DNA from: Exiguobacterium profundum
Lineage (GTDB): Bacteria > Bacillota > Bacilli > Exiguobacteriales > Exiguobacteriaceae
Direction: 5' to 3'
NCBI RefSeq assembly: GCF_001909285.1
Contig: NZ_MRSV01000001.1
Location: 2,745,340 to 2,809,339, forward strand
Length of the DNA stretch: 64,000 nucleotides
In this document: positions 45,614-53,930 of the stretch, piece after piece
Layout of the letters: each line of letters begins with the position of its first letter
Numbering within the stretch: the stretch's first letter is position 1
Program-made: the position numbers and the translations under genes
The notes under the pieces: model-generated
Databases searched by the model: none
What the model saw: the letters and a program-made list of their open reading frames with translations, nothing else
Told to the model about the DNA's origin: nothing

Positions 45614-46378
45614 TTAATCCCGAATGGTAAAAAATCGTGTTGCCGCTTCTTGTCCACGGGCTTGTAAGGATTCCGCACAGTGTGATGCCGCCGCCTCGTC
45701 GAGTACGACTGTCACACTAGGATGGGCCTGAAGGATCGTGGCCGGCCAGTCGACCGTCGGTACGCTCTCAATCATGTGCTGCACCGCTTCCGCTTTCCGC
45801 TCCCCTGTCGCGACTAGGACGATTTCACGTGCGTTCATGATCGTATCGAGCCCCATCGTGATGGCGTGTGTCGGTACATCTTCTAACCGATCAAAGAATC
45901 GACGATTGGCTTCCCGAGTAGACTCCGTGAGTTCGGTCACATGTGTCTTCGCATCGAGCGCTGTACCCGGTTCATTGAAGGCGATATGCCCATTCTCACC
46001 AATCCCTAAAAGCTGTAAATCGACACCGAGTGTCCGAACAAGTTCTTCATAACGTGATGCTTCCACTTCCGAGTCCGGCGCGTCCCCTTGAGGGAGGTGA
46101 CTTTGTTTGAATGGTACCTCATCGAAGAGTCGATCTTTCATGAAGCGGTTATAACTTTGAGGATGTTCGGGCGATAATCCGATGTATTCATCTAAATTGA
46201 CGCTCGTCACGTGGCTACAGTCGAGCGCGTCCTGTTTAAACATCTGATACATCCCGACCGGTGTGCTACCGGTTGCGAGACCGAGTACGAAGTCATGTTT
46301 CCCTGAAATCCGTTCTTTGATTAGCGTATAGGCGATTCGTTCCGCATCGTTCGCCGTCTTTGCGACTAGTACATTCAT
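45614..46378 (-). CDS. nagB: Glucosamine-6-phosphate deaminase
   Basis: A 254-residue enzyme that turns glucosamine-6-P into fructose-6-P and ammonia. LGLATGSTPVGMYQ, the NLDEYIGLSPEHPQSY stretch and GIGENGHIAFNEPG hold the substrate loop and catalytic Asp, His and Glu. It overlaps nagA by ATGA and should be coupled to it. Confidence 0.96.
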   Translation of the reverse strand: MNVLVAKTANDAERIAYTLIKERISGKHDFVLGLATGSTPVGMYQMFKQDALDCSHVTSVNLDEYIGLSPEHPQSYNRFMKDRLFDEVPFKQSHLPQGDAPDSEVEASRYEELVRTLGVDLQLLGIGENGHIAFNEPGTALDAKTHVTELTESTREANRRFFDRLEDVPTHAITMGLDTIMNAREIVLVATGERKAEAVQHMIESVPTVDWPATILQAHPSVTVVLDEAAASHCAESLQARGQEAATRFFTIRD

Positions 46379-47523
46379 CTTTGTTCCTCCCGTTCATATA
46401 CGATTCGACCTTTGACAAAAGTCATCTGAACATGTGTCGTGTCATCCCAAACGACAAGGTCTGCATCAAACCCCGATTTGATGTCTCCTTTTGTCGTCAA
46501 TCCGAATTCTTTGGCCGCATTCGTCGAAGTCATTTTGACCGCTTCTTCCACCGTACATCCCGTATATGCCTGAATGTTTCGAAAGGCAGCATCCATCGTC
46601 AACACACTGCCCGCCAGGTTTCCGGCTTGAAGTCGCGCAGCCCCGTCCGCTACGATGACCGGTTGACCGCCAAGTTCATATTGTCCGTCCGGAAGTCCTT
46701 TTGCTCGCATCGCATCCGTGATGACGACAAGTTCATCTGCTCCTTTTAAGCGAAACGCGAAGTCGACCATCTCCGGACGACTATGGATCCCATCCGGAAT
46801 GATTTCCGCGATGACCCCACCCTCTAAGAGACAATACCCAACCGTTCCGGGTTCTCGATGGTGCAACCCACGCATTTGGTTATAAAGATGCGTCCCATGT
46901 TTGACGCCCGCCTGCTTGTTCTCTTCAAATGTCGCACTCGTATGGCCCGCCGAACCGATTGCACCGGTTTCGCGAAGAACAGCTTCAAACTCACGTGCAC
47001 CTGGACGTTCCGGTGCATAAGTGACAAGACGGATATGACCGCCGGCAAGCTCTTGCCATTTCCGGAACTGCTCGGCATCCGGGTCGATAATATATTCTGC
47101 CGGTTGTGCCCCAGCCATCTCCACGTTGACAAATGGACCTTCCAAGTGGATTCCGATGAGTGTCGTATCCTGCGCTTCGATGACATTTCGGACTGCCTTC
47201 AATGCATGCTCAATCGCTTCTTTTGACTGCGTGAAAGTCGTCGCGAAAAAGGACGTGACACCTTCCTGTAGCATGTCGTTACTCAATCGTCGAAGTTTTG
47301 ATTCATCCGCATCCATCGTATCGACTTCATATCCCCCATGGATATGCACATCGATGAGACCCGGTGTCACGAGCGCTCCAGCGACATCAATCACAGGTTC
47401 ATCCTGTTGTTCAAACTGGTCCATCGATCCAATCTCATCAATCGTTTGACCATTCCATCTGATATATCCATGTTCCCATGTTTGTTCTGCTGACACGATA
47501 CGAGCATTGATCAATGTCCCCAT
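46375..47523 (-). CDS. nagA: N-acetylglucosamine-6-phosphate deacetylase
   Basis: A 382-residue amidohydrolase that removes acetate from GlcNAc-6-P, the step before NagB. The metal motifs DVHIHGGYEVDTMD, HLEGPFVN, AGHTSATFEE, THLYNQMRGLHHREPG and the Asp in VITDAMRAKG are present. ATG at 47523 follows AAAGGAG; the long upstream frame to 47808 crosses the MATE gene in another frame and is false. First gene of nagA-nagB, with a NagR-like operator upstream. Confidence 0.95.
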   Translation of the reverse strand: MGTLINARIVSAEQTWEHGYIRWNGQTIDEIGSMDQFEQQDEPVIDVAGALVTPGLIDVHIHGGYEVDTMDADESKLRRLSNDMLQEGVTSFFATTFTQSKEAIEHALKAVRNVIEAQDTTLIGIHLEGPFVNVEMAGAQPAEYIIDPDAEQFRKWQELAGGHIRLVTYAPERPGAREFEAVLRETGAIGSAGHTSATFEENKQAGVKHGTHLYNQMRGLHHREPGTVGYCLLEGGVIAEIIPDGIHSRPEMVDFAFRLKGADELVVITDAMRAKGLPDGQYELGGQPVIVADGAARLQAGNLAGSVLTMDAAFRNIQAYTGCTVEEAVKMTSTNAAKEFGLTTKGDIKSGFDADLVVWDDTTHVQMTFVKGRIVYEREEQR

Positions 47524-47579
47524 CGGTTCACCACTCCTTTTTGTTTTCCTCCATGTTATCATATCGGATAAAAGTATAG

Positions 47580-47592
47580 TTGTATAGACCAA
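47580..47592. promoter_or_regulatory. NagR/YvoA-like operator before nagA
   Basis: On the minus strand TTGGTCTATACAA resembles the dre sites TGGTCTAGACCA bound by NagR/YvoA/DasR repressors, with one half exact. It lies about 60 bp before nagA, where a promoter is expected. Confidence 0.65.
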
Positions 47593-47602
47593 TTTTAAAT
47601 AA

Positions 47603-47633
47603 ATAAAAGATTGTTCACATTTGCGAACAATCT
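47603..47633 (-). terminator. Terminator of the MATE gene
   Basis: A 10-bp perfect stem (47607-47616 with 47624-47633) followed by a T-rich stretch on the minus strand. Confidence 0.7.
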
Positions 47634-47642
47634 TCTCCTTTT

Positions 47643-49001
47643 TTATGTCGATTGAACCGTCCCGTAGCGCCGGACAATCCATACTAACCGGAGGAATAAC
47701 AAGACCGCTCCGGCTGCGAGCCCGGCAATCAAGCCAATCCAATAACCGTCTGGTCCAAATCCGGCGTGCTCTGCCAAGACATACCCGAGTGGTAAACCGA
47801 TGACCCAATAAGCGACGAGTGAAAGGACGAGCGTGATGTTGACGTCTTTAAAGCCACGTAATATCCCTTGGATCGGTGCCGCGACAGCATCTGACAGTTG
47901 GAAGAATACAGCGAAGATCATAAAGTGAGCTGCAAGGTCCACGACCGTCGGATCATTCGTATAAATAGCCGCGACCCGTTCGTTTAAAAAAAACAAAAAA
48001 GCACCGGAAAAGATAGAAACACCGAGACAGAGCGCGAGCCCGATTTTTGTATAGCGGACGGCATCCTGCAGTCGTTTCGCGCCAAGCTCATACCCCACGA
48101 CGATCGTCAATGCGCTCGATGCTGAGAGTGGCAACATGTAAACAAACGAAGCGAAGTTAATCGCCGCTTGGTGAGCCGCGACGATTTGGTCACCGTATGA
48201 ACTGAGCAATACCGTGACCGCCGCAAAGATGCTGACTTCTGCGAAAATGGCGAGCCCGATTGGCGTCCCAAGTTGTAACAGCTCTTTTTGTCGGAGCCAG
48301 ACCATTCGTTCGGTCGTCCGTAAAAACTTGTATTCGCGGAATGGCTTCCCGTTTCTCACGAAGAAGAAGGCCATGAAGAAGAGTAGCCAGTAAGTGATGC
48401 TTGAGGCGATTCCCGCTCCAACTCCGCCGTACGCCGGCACCCCCAGTTTTCCGAAGATGAAGATGTAATTTAATCCGACATTAATGGGTAACCCTAATAG
48501 TATGAGGATCATCGAGACTCGCGTCTTGCCCAAGGCATCCATGAGCGTGCGTAGCACATTGAACAGGAACATCGGCAAGACACCGAATCCAAGGGCAAGC
48601 AAGTATTGCGTCGCGATTCGTTTCCCTTCTACACTGAGCCCCATGCTCTCGATTGCCATCGGCACAAGGAATGAACCCAACGTCAGCGTGATTACGCTTA
48701 GCATGATGGCTAAATAGATACCTTGAAACAAGGTTCGTTGAATCTGTTGACGGTCTCGCGCACCAAGCGCTTGCGAAACGATCGGGGCCACCGCCAGCAA
48801 GATTCCACTCAGTCCGGTATACACCGGCATCCACAAGCTTGAACCGACTCCGACACCTGCCAAATCGACGGCACCCGCCCGTCCGGACAAAACGGTATCA
48901 AAAAAGCTAATCAAATAAAAAGACACTTGCGTGACTAAAATTGGAAAGAAAATCGTGAAGAACAGTTTGATTTTTTCTTTTAATTAATGTGTTTGGTACA
49001 T
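47643..49001 (-). pseudogene. MATE family multidrug exporter, interrupted by in-frame TAA at codon 6
   Basis: A cation-coupled MATE exporter of about 452 residues with twelve helices. The frame from ATG 49001 reads MYQTH, then TAA (48984-48986), then LKEKIKLFFTIFFPILVTQV and the rest of the first helix. The MYQT and LKEKIKLFF sequences are what MATE proteins of Bacillus relatives start with, so the real start is at 49001. The next in-frame start is GTG at 48926, which would drop half of helix 1 and has no ribosome binding site. So either the gene is inactive or the stop is an error. The rest (APIVSQALGA, GVGAGIASSITYW) is intact. Confidence 0.85.
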
Positions 49002-49041
49002 GGACAACCCTCATCTCTTTTTCAGAAAGGAACTTATAATC

Positions 49042-49815
49042 ATGAATCAACGGCATGCAGAAAAGCTTAAATTTGAACTGTTGGAAACGTGGAACACGTT
49101 CAATCACTATGTGACGGAAGCCCTCACCTTCAACAATTCCGAGGATATTCATCGCGCTCGCGTTCATCTACGGAAATTGATCACGTTTATGCAACTATAT
49201 GAAACGAAGCCGGCGACGTTCCGACAACTCAAACAATTGATGGAGGCACTCGGTCATGTGCGCGACCTCGACGTCCTCATCGAAACGTTTGATTCCAAAA
49301 CCGAACTCGACCATGCGTTTCTTGAAGCGATGGAGACAGAACGTGCCATCGCACGGACGATCCTTTCGACCCGAGTCAGTGAAAAAATGACCCCGTCGCT
49401 CGATCAACAAGTACGTCGTTTCATCGGCGGACCGTTATTTAGTGCGTTCAAAAAAACGAACGCCTCTCCGATGTTAGAAAAGGCGAAAAGCGAGCGCAAG
49501 CAACGTGTACGCGTCTATCACGAACAATCCGATGGAAAAGAACAGCTTGAAGCACTCCATAAAGTCCGTTTAGCCGTCAAACGCGAACGTTACTTACATG
49601 AGTACTTGCTAAGCTATGAATCGGATGCTTCGATGGACACTGTCCGCACGTTAAAAAAGATGCAAACTGAACTCGGTGATATGAACGACCATGACCAACT
49701 GTTAAAGCGTTGGCGCGCCTTCACCCCTCCAGCTGAACTACAGTCTGCATACGACAGAAAAATTGAAACATTACAGCAGGAACTCGATGCATCTGTGGAG
49801 CACCTCTCGATTTAG
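49042..49815 (+). CDS. CHAD domain protein
   Basis: A 257-residue all-helical protein with the CHAD domain, whose conserved His and Lys/Arg residues bind polyphosphate. Both halves of the domain are visible: EDIHRARVHLRKLITFMQLY and LHKVRLAVKRERYLHEYLL. A CYTH domain or polyphosphate kinase gene is not next to it. ATG at 49042 has AAAGG upstream at a slightly long spacing. It is divergent from the MATE gene and its stop overlaps the glutaminase stop on the other strand. Confidence 0.88.
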   Translation: MNQRHAEKLKFELLETWNTFNHYVTEALTFNNSEDIHRARVHLRKLITFMQLYETKPATFRQLKQLMEALGHVRDLDVLIETFDSKTELDHAFLEAMETERAIARTILSTRVSEKMTPSLDQQVRRFIGGPLFSAFKKTNASPMLEKAKSERKQRVRVYHEQSDGKEQLEALHKVRLAVKRERYLHEYLLSYESDASMDTVRTLKKMQTELGDMNDHDQLLKRWRAFTPPAELQSAYDRKIETLQQELDASVEHLSI

Positions 49816-50753
49816 CGCGAAGTATAGCGCTCAATCAGTAGTTCCAACAACTTCATTCCGGCAATCGAGTTCCCTTTTGAATCAAGTGCCGGGCCAAATA
49901 TGCCAAACCCAACGTTATTCAAGTCCAGTTCGTGGTTCCCGACCGCCAAGATGGCACCCGATACCCCACTTTTTCCTGTTAGACCGACCCGGACAGCGAA
50001 CTCACCCGATGCATCATACATGCCACACGTCGTCATGATGGCCTTGACGATTCGGACGACCCGACGTGGAATCAACTCTTCGCCCGTATCCGGGTCTTCT
50101 CCATTCCCTGCAAAGACACGCCCGATTCGCGCCAAATCAAAACAATCAATCTCGATGGCACACTGTTTCGTATACACATCAATGATCTCATCGACGTCTC
50201 CATCCACAATTCCATGATGACGCATGAAATAGAGCAGGGCACGGTTCAAGTCGGTCGTCTCGTATTCAGAGCGGGCGACTTTTTCGTCGTACGTGACCTC
50301 CTCGACCGAGCGATTTAACAACGTCGCTAAAAACTGGCGGAACTGATAGATTTTGAGTTCTGCCGTCTCCCCCAAAATCATACTCGTCACCGCTAACGCT
50401 CCGGCGTTGATCATCGGATTCAGTGGTTTTGACGGGACCGTTTCCTCGAGTTTGGCGATGGAGTTGAATGCGTCCCCCGTCGGCTCCATCCCTACTTTCG
50501 AAAAGACATAGTCCTCCCCGAACTCCATCAATACATAACAAAGTGTGAGCGCCTTCGATACGCTCTGAATCGTAAACTTGTGATGAACATCCCCCGCGTG
50601 AATATACGTACCATCCGGCAAACAAATCGCCACCCCGAGTAAATTGTTTTTCACATGTGCGAGTTCAGGGATATAGTCCGCCACTTTCCCTTGAGCCGTG
50701 TACGGACGACACTCATCAACCAAGTGGTTCAACTGTTGTTCGAGTACATTCAT
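49812..50753 (-). CDS. glsA: Glutaminase
   Basis: A 313-residue serine-dependent beta-lactamase-like enzyme that turns glutamine into glutamate and ammonia. The Ser-Lys dyad is in FTIQSVSKAL (near residue 66), with NPMINAGALAV, GKSGVSGAILAV and the Tyr-bearing stretch present. Length is normal. It converges on the CHAD gene with 4 bp overlap and no terminator between them. ATG at 50753 follows AGGTGATGG. Confidence 0.95.
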   Translation of the reverse strand: MNVLEQQLNHLVDECRPYTAQGKVADYIPELAHVKNNLLGVAICLPDGTYIHAGDVHHKFTIQSVSKALTLCYVLMEFGEDYVFSKVGMEPTGDAFNSIAKLEETVPSKPLNPMINAGALAVTSMILGETAELKIYQFRQFLATLLNRSVEEVTYDEKVARSEYETTDLNRALLYFMRHHGIVDGDVDEIIDVYTKQCAIEIDCFDLARIGRVFAGNGEDPDTGEELIPRRVVRIVKAIMTTCGMYDASGEFAVRVGLTGKSGVSGAILAVGNHELDLNNVGFGIFGPALDSKGNSIAGMKLLELLIERYTSR

Positions 50754-50801
50754 TCCATCACCTCATGTTCCATCAAATTTCAACCGGGTCATCTTATCAT
50801 A

Positions 50802-50966
50802 TTATCCGTCCGGTGGTCCATCATCTTTATACCAGTCCTCATCCGCCCAAATCATCGGTGGACTTTCCTCATCTCCAACCAACTTTTCTCCATGCCGATT
50901 CATCGCCACAATAAACCCAATTATGCCCACCATCACAAGAGTCGCAACGATGAGGAAGGAAGCCAT
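50802..50966 (-). CDS. Small single-pass membrane protein, 54 residues
   Basis: A frame of 54 residues begins at ATG 50966 behind AAAGGGG. It has one N-terminal membrane helix (FLIVATLVMVGIIGFIVAM) and an acidic tail ending in WYKDDGPPDG. No family is recognised. It fits the 328-bp space between glsA and hemY, in the same direction as glsA and 48 bp before it, so the two may be cotranscribed. The helix and ribosome binding site make a real gene likely. Confidence 0.6.
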   Translation of the reverse strand: MASFLIVATLVMVGIIGFIVAMNRHGEKLVGDEESPPMIWADEDWYKDDGPPDG

Positions 50967-51081
50967 TCCATCGTCCCCTTTCGAATTCGTGACAAATTTG
51001 TCTAGAAGTCCGTGACACTTATCCTATATCTCCATCAACATTCTCGGTACCGTTAAGACGACAACAATTTTAGAGAAATGG

Positions 51082-52446
51082 GTGAATCAATTGAATCGAA
51101 TCGCGATTATCGGAGGTGGCATCACCGGACTTGCCGCAGCCTATTATGCCAAAGAAGCCGGAGCTCATGTCACATTGATTGAGGCGCAGGAGCGTCTCGG
51201 TGGAAAAATTAAGACCATTTATCAGGATGGTTTTACGTTAGAGACTGGACCCGACGGTTATATGGCACGAAAGCCGACCTTGACATCACTTATTACAAGT
51301 CTAGGTCTCGCAGATCAACTCGTCCGCTCCAGAACCGGGACTTCTTACATTTACGTACGGAAGCAACTGAGACAGATGCCGGCCGGATCGGTCATGGGCA
51401 TCCCGACCAAGTTTTGGCCGATGGTCAAAACGGATCTCTTTACTTGGAGAGGAAAACTTCGCGCCGGATTCGATCTCGTGATTCCACGCGTGTATACAGG
51501 AGAGGATATCTCGCTCGACCGTTTCTTTCGGACGAGACTTGGCTCAGAAGTCGTCGATACGATGATCGAACCGCTTCTGTCAGGGATTTACAACGGGACA
51601 CTCGATGACATGAGCATCGAGTCTACTTTCCCTCAGTTTATAAAGATTGAACAAAAAACTCGCAGTCTGATTCTCGGAATGAAAGCACTCACTCCTCCCG
51701 TCCAAGCCGGTGTAAAGCCGTCCGAGACTGGTAAGTTCCTGTCGATTGAGCAAGGACTCGGAGCACTCATCGAGGCGCTCCGTCCGTCGATTGATCGACT
51801 CATGTTAAAGACGGTCGTTCAATCCGTTCGACCTCATGAAGTCACATTTGCCGATGGGACGATCGAACAGTTTGATGGCATCATTATGGCCACATCGCCG
51901 CATGCACTCGGACCTTTGCTCGGATTCCCGGAAGCCGAACGTTTGTCATCGTTAAAACGTACCTCTTCGATGACCGTACTCGCCGCCTTCGACGAGTCAG
52001 ATGTCGATGCGTTAGATGGAACCGGCTACGTCATCGCCAAATCGGAAGGAAACGCTTTGACCGCTTGTAGATGGATGCATAAAAAATGGCCACACCTAGC
52101 ACCTAAAGGAAAAGCATTGCTCCGCATGTATATCAGTTCAGAACATGTCCCGTCCCTGCTCCATGAAGAGGATGATCTAATCGCAAACTTCGCTTTAGGC
52201 GAACTACGACGCATTCAAAAAGTCGGGACTCCCCTCTTCACGAAAGTCGAGCGACACATTCAAACGATGCCACAGTATGAGGTCGGTCATAAACAGGACG
52301 TCCGCGCGTTCGAAGAAGCACTTTTGAAGTGGGACGGCGTCGAAGCGTGTGGCGCCATTCTCCATGGGGTCGGATTACCTGACTGCGTGGATTCCGCCAA
52401 ACGGGCGGTCGATCACTTACATCTTCGACAGGCGGTGACGGTATGA
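51082..52446 (+). CDS. hemY: Coproporphyrinogen III oxidase / protoporphyrinogen oxidase HemY (CgoX)
   Basis: A 454-residue FAD enzyme. IIGGGITGLAAAYYAKEAG and ERLGGKIKT near the N-terminus form the FAD site; SIEQGLGALIEAL, ATSPHAL and the C-terminal LHGVGLPDCVDSAKRA complete the family. In Bacillota this protein oxidises coproporphyrinogen III to coproporphyrin III in the coproporphyrin branch of heme synthesis. The start is GTG at 51082 or TTG at 51091; neither has a strong ribosome binding site. The usual partners hemE and hemH are absent here; a radical SAM gene overlaps its end by ATGA. Confidence 0.93.
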   Translation: MNQLNRIAIIGGGITGLAAAYYAKEAGAHVTLIEAQERLGGKIKTIYQDGFTLETGPDGYMARKPTLTSLITSLGLADQLVRSRTGTSYIYVRKQLRQMPAGSVMGIPTKFWPMVKTDLFTWRGKLRAGFDLVIPRVYTGEDISLDRFFRTRLGSEVVDTMIEPLLSGIYNGTLDDMSIESTFPQFIKIEQKTRSLILGMKALTPPVQAGVKPSETGKFLSIEQGLGALIEALRPSIDRLMLKTVVQSVRPHEVTFADGTIEQFDGIIMATSPHALGPLLGFPEAERLSSLKRTSSMTVLAAFDESDVDALDGTGYVIAKSEGNALTACRWMHKKWPHLAPKGKALLRMYISSEHVPSLLHEEDDLIANFALGELRRIQKVGTPLFTKVERHIQTMPQYEVGHKQDVRAFEEALLKWDGVEACGAILHGVGLPDCVDSAKRAVDHLHLRQAVTV

Positions 52447-53525
52447 AACGTATCGACTATAACGAGAACCCGTTCATCGTCATTTGGGAAGTCACACGGG
52501 CCTGTGCGCTCTCCTGCGTCCACTGCCGGGCAGAGGCACAATTTCATCGTTACGAAAACGAACTCGACACGGAAGAAGGGAAGGCATTGATTCGCGAGAT
52601 TCATGCGATGGATAACCCGATTCTCGTCTTTACGGGCGGTGATCCTCTCATGCGTGAAGATTTATTTGAATTGACCGCATATGCTTCATCCCTTGGGATG
52701 CGCGTCTCGATGACACCTTCAGCTACACCTCGTGTAACTCACGATGCCGTGAAACGGGCAAAAGCAGCTGGTTTGTCACGTTGGGCCTTCTCTATTGACG
52801 GACCAGACGCCGTGACGCATGACTACTTCCGCGGTACACGCGGCAGCTTCGACCGTACCATTCGAGGAATCTCATATTTCAGAGAAGAAGGGATGTCATT
52901 TCAAATCAATACGACGGTGACCGAATACAATGTCGATCGATTACCGGAAATGGCGAGACTCGTAGAATCCCTCGGTGTATCCGTCTGGACGCTCTTTTTC
53001 CTCGTTCCGACCGGACGCGGATCCCTGTTACAACCCATTACACCAGAGCGACATGAGGAAGTATTGAAATGGGCGTTCTCTCTACAAGAGACGGCACCCT
53101 TCATCATCTCGACGACGGAAGCCCAATTTTATCGGAGAGTCGCCCGCCAAGAAAATCAGCGTCGCCGGGCAGCAGGGCTTCCCCCAATCGGACATCCACA
53201 TGACGATTTGGCGAAGGCACCTCGTGGGACAAATGACGGCAACGGATTCGTCTTTATCTCACATACAGGGGACGTACAGCCGTCCGGATTTTTACCAATC
53301 ACCTGCGGAAACGTCCGAACGACACCTCTCGCCGATATTTATCGCCATCATCCGACATTCAAGGCGCTACGTGATCCGGATAGTCATCACGGAAAGTGTG
53401 GGTATTGTGAGTATCGTTATCTATGTGGTGGTTCGCGTGCTAGAGCCTATGCGGTCACTGGCGATTTCAAAGAATCAGAACCGTACTGTATCTATCAACC
53501 AGAACGTCCTCTCGTGTCACAATAA
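52443..53525 (+). CDS. Radical SAM/SPASM protein (AhbD/NirJ-like, TIGR04053 type)
   Basis: A 360-residue radical SAM protein. The [4Fe-4S]-SAM site is CALSCVHC (near residues 21-28), followed by FTGGDPLMR, and the C-terminal SPASM part has Cys in CGKCGYC-like GKCGYCEYRYLCGGSRARAYA and EPYC. Such proteins resemble heme decarboxylase AhbD and NirJ, which act on tetrapyrrole side chains. It overlaps hemY by 4 bp, so it is coupled to it; a tetrapyrrole substrate is therefore likely but unproven. No other heme gene is nearby. Confidence 0.88.
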   Translation: MKRIDYNENPFIVIWEVTRACALSCVHCRAEAQFHRYENELDTEEGKALIREIHAMDNPILVFTGGDPLMREDLFELTAYASSLGMRVSMTPSATPRVTHDAVKRAKAAGLSRWAFSIDGPDAVTHDYFRGTRGSFDRTIRGISYFREEGMSFQINTTVTEYNVDRLPEMARLVESLGVSVWTLFFLVPTGRGSLLQPITPERHEEVLKWAFSLQETAPFIISTTEAQFYRRVARQENQRRRAAGLPPIGHPHDDLAKAPRGTNDGNGFVFISHTGDVQPSGFLPITCGNVRTTPLADIYRHHPTFKALRDPDSHHGKCGYCEYRYLCGGSRARAYAVTGDFKESEPYCIYQPERPLVSQ

Positions 53526-53596
53526 TGATTCCCATTTATTCCCTCTCCGTGTAAGATTGGGTTATATGAATCTGATGGTGAAAAGAGGGTGTGTCC

Positions 53597-53897
53597 GTGC
53601 AGACTTTACCGATTGACGGATTGTTCTATATTGGGTTAGGTACAATTTTCATTGTTACGGCTTTACTTGGGTTCGGAATCAAGCAATTGACGAAACAAGG
53701 CATGACGGGATTTTTTGTTTCTCGCAACGAGTCTTGGCTTATTCTTTTGGCTACTGCTCTGGTTCCAAGAAGCGACCCGTGCCAGCTTCATGGGAACAAT
53801 TCCATGGGTATTCAACTCATTTTTTGGGACGGTACTCTACCTCATTTTTATTGGGATCAGTTATTTAATTTTGAGAAGAAAGCGTCGGCGTACATAA
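53597..53897 (+). pseudogene. Small three-helix membrane protein, one-base frameshift
   Basis: The frame starts at GTG 53597 behind AAGAGGG and codes IDGLFYIGLGTIFIVTALLG, a clear membrane helix. At a run of six T (53711-53716) the coding frame shifts; the other frame then codes two more helices (LATSLGLFFWLLLWFQ and FGTVLYLIFIGISYLILRR) and ends at 53897 just before a terminator. With five T the gene would give a 99-residue three-helix protein ending in a basic tail. No family is recognised. Sequence error or recent mutation cannot be told apart here. Confidence 0.75.
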
Positions 53898-53930
53898 AAG
53901 AGGAATCCGATTTTGGATTCCTCTTTCTTT
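53898..53930. terminator. Bidirectional terminator before clpB
   Basis: An 11-bp perfect stem, AAGAGGAATCC and its complement, with T- and A-rich flanks between convergent genes. Confidence 0.88.

Noticed and set aside
46375-47808. Long frame extending nagA upstream to 47808
   Set aside because: It runs through the nag operator and the antisense of the MATE gene; the ATG at 47523 has a good ribosome binding site.
48907-49167. Minus-strand frame of 86 residues between MATE and CHAD genes
   Set aside because: It overlaps the MATE N-terminus in another frame and the CHAD gene on the other strand and has no protein features.
50655-51015. Several plus-strand frames in the glsA-hemY gap
   Set aside because: They overlap the start of glsA and the better supported small membrane gene and show no protein-like composition.
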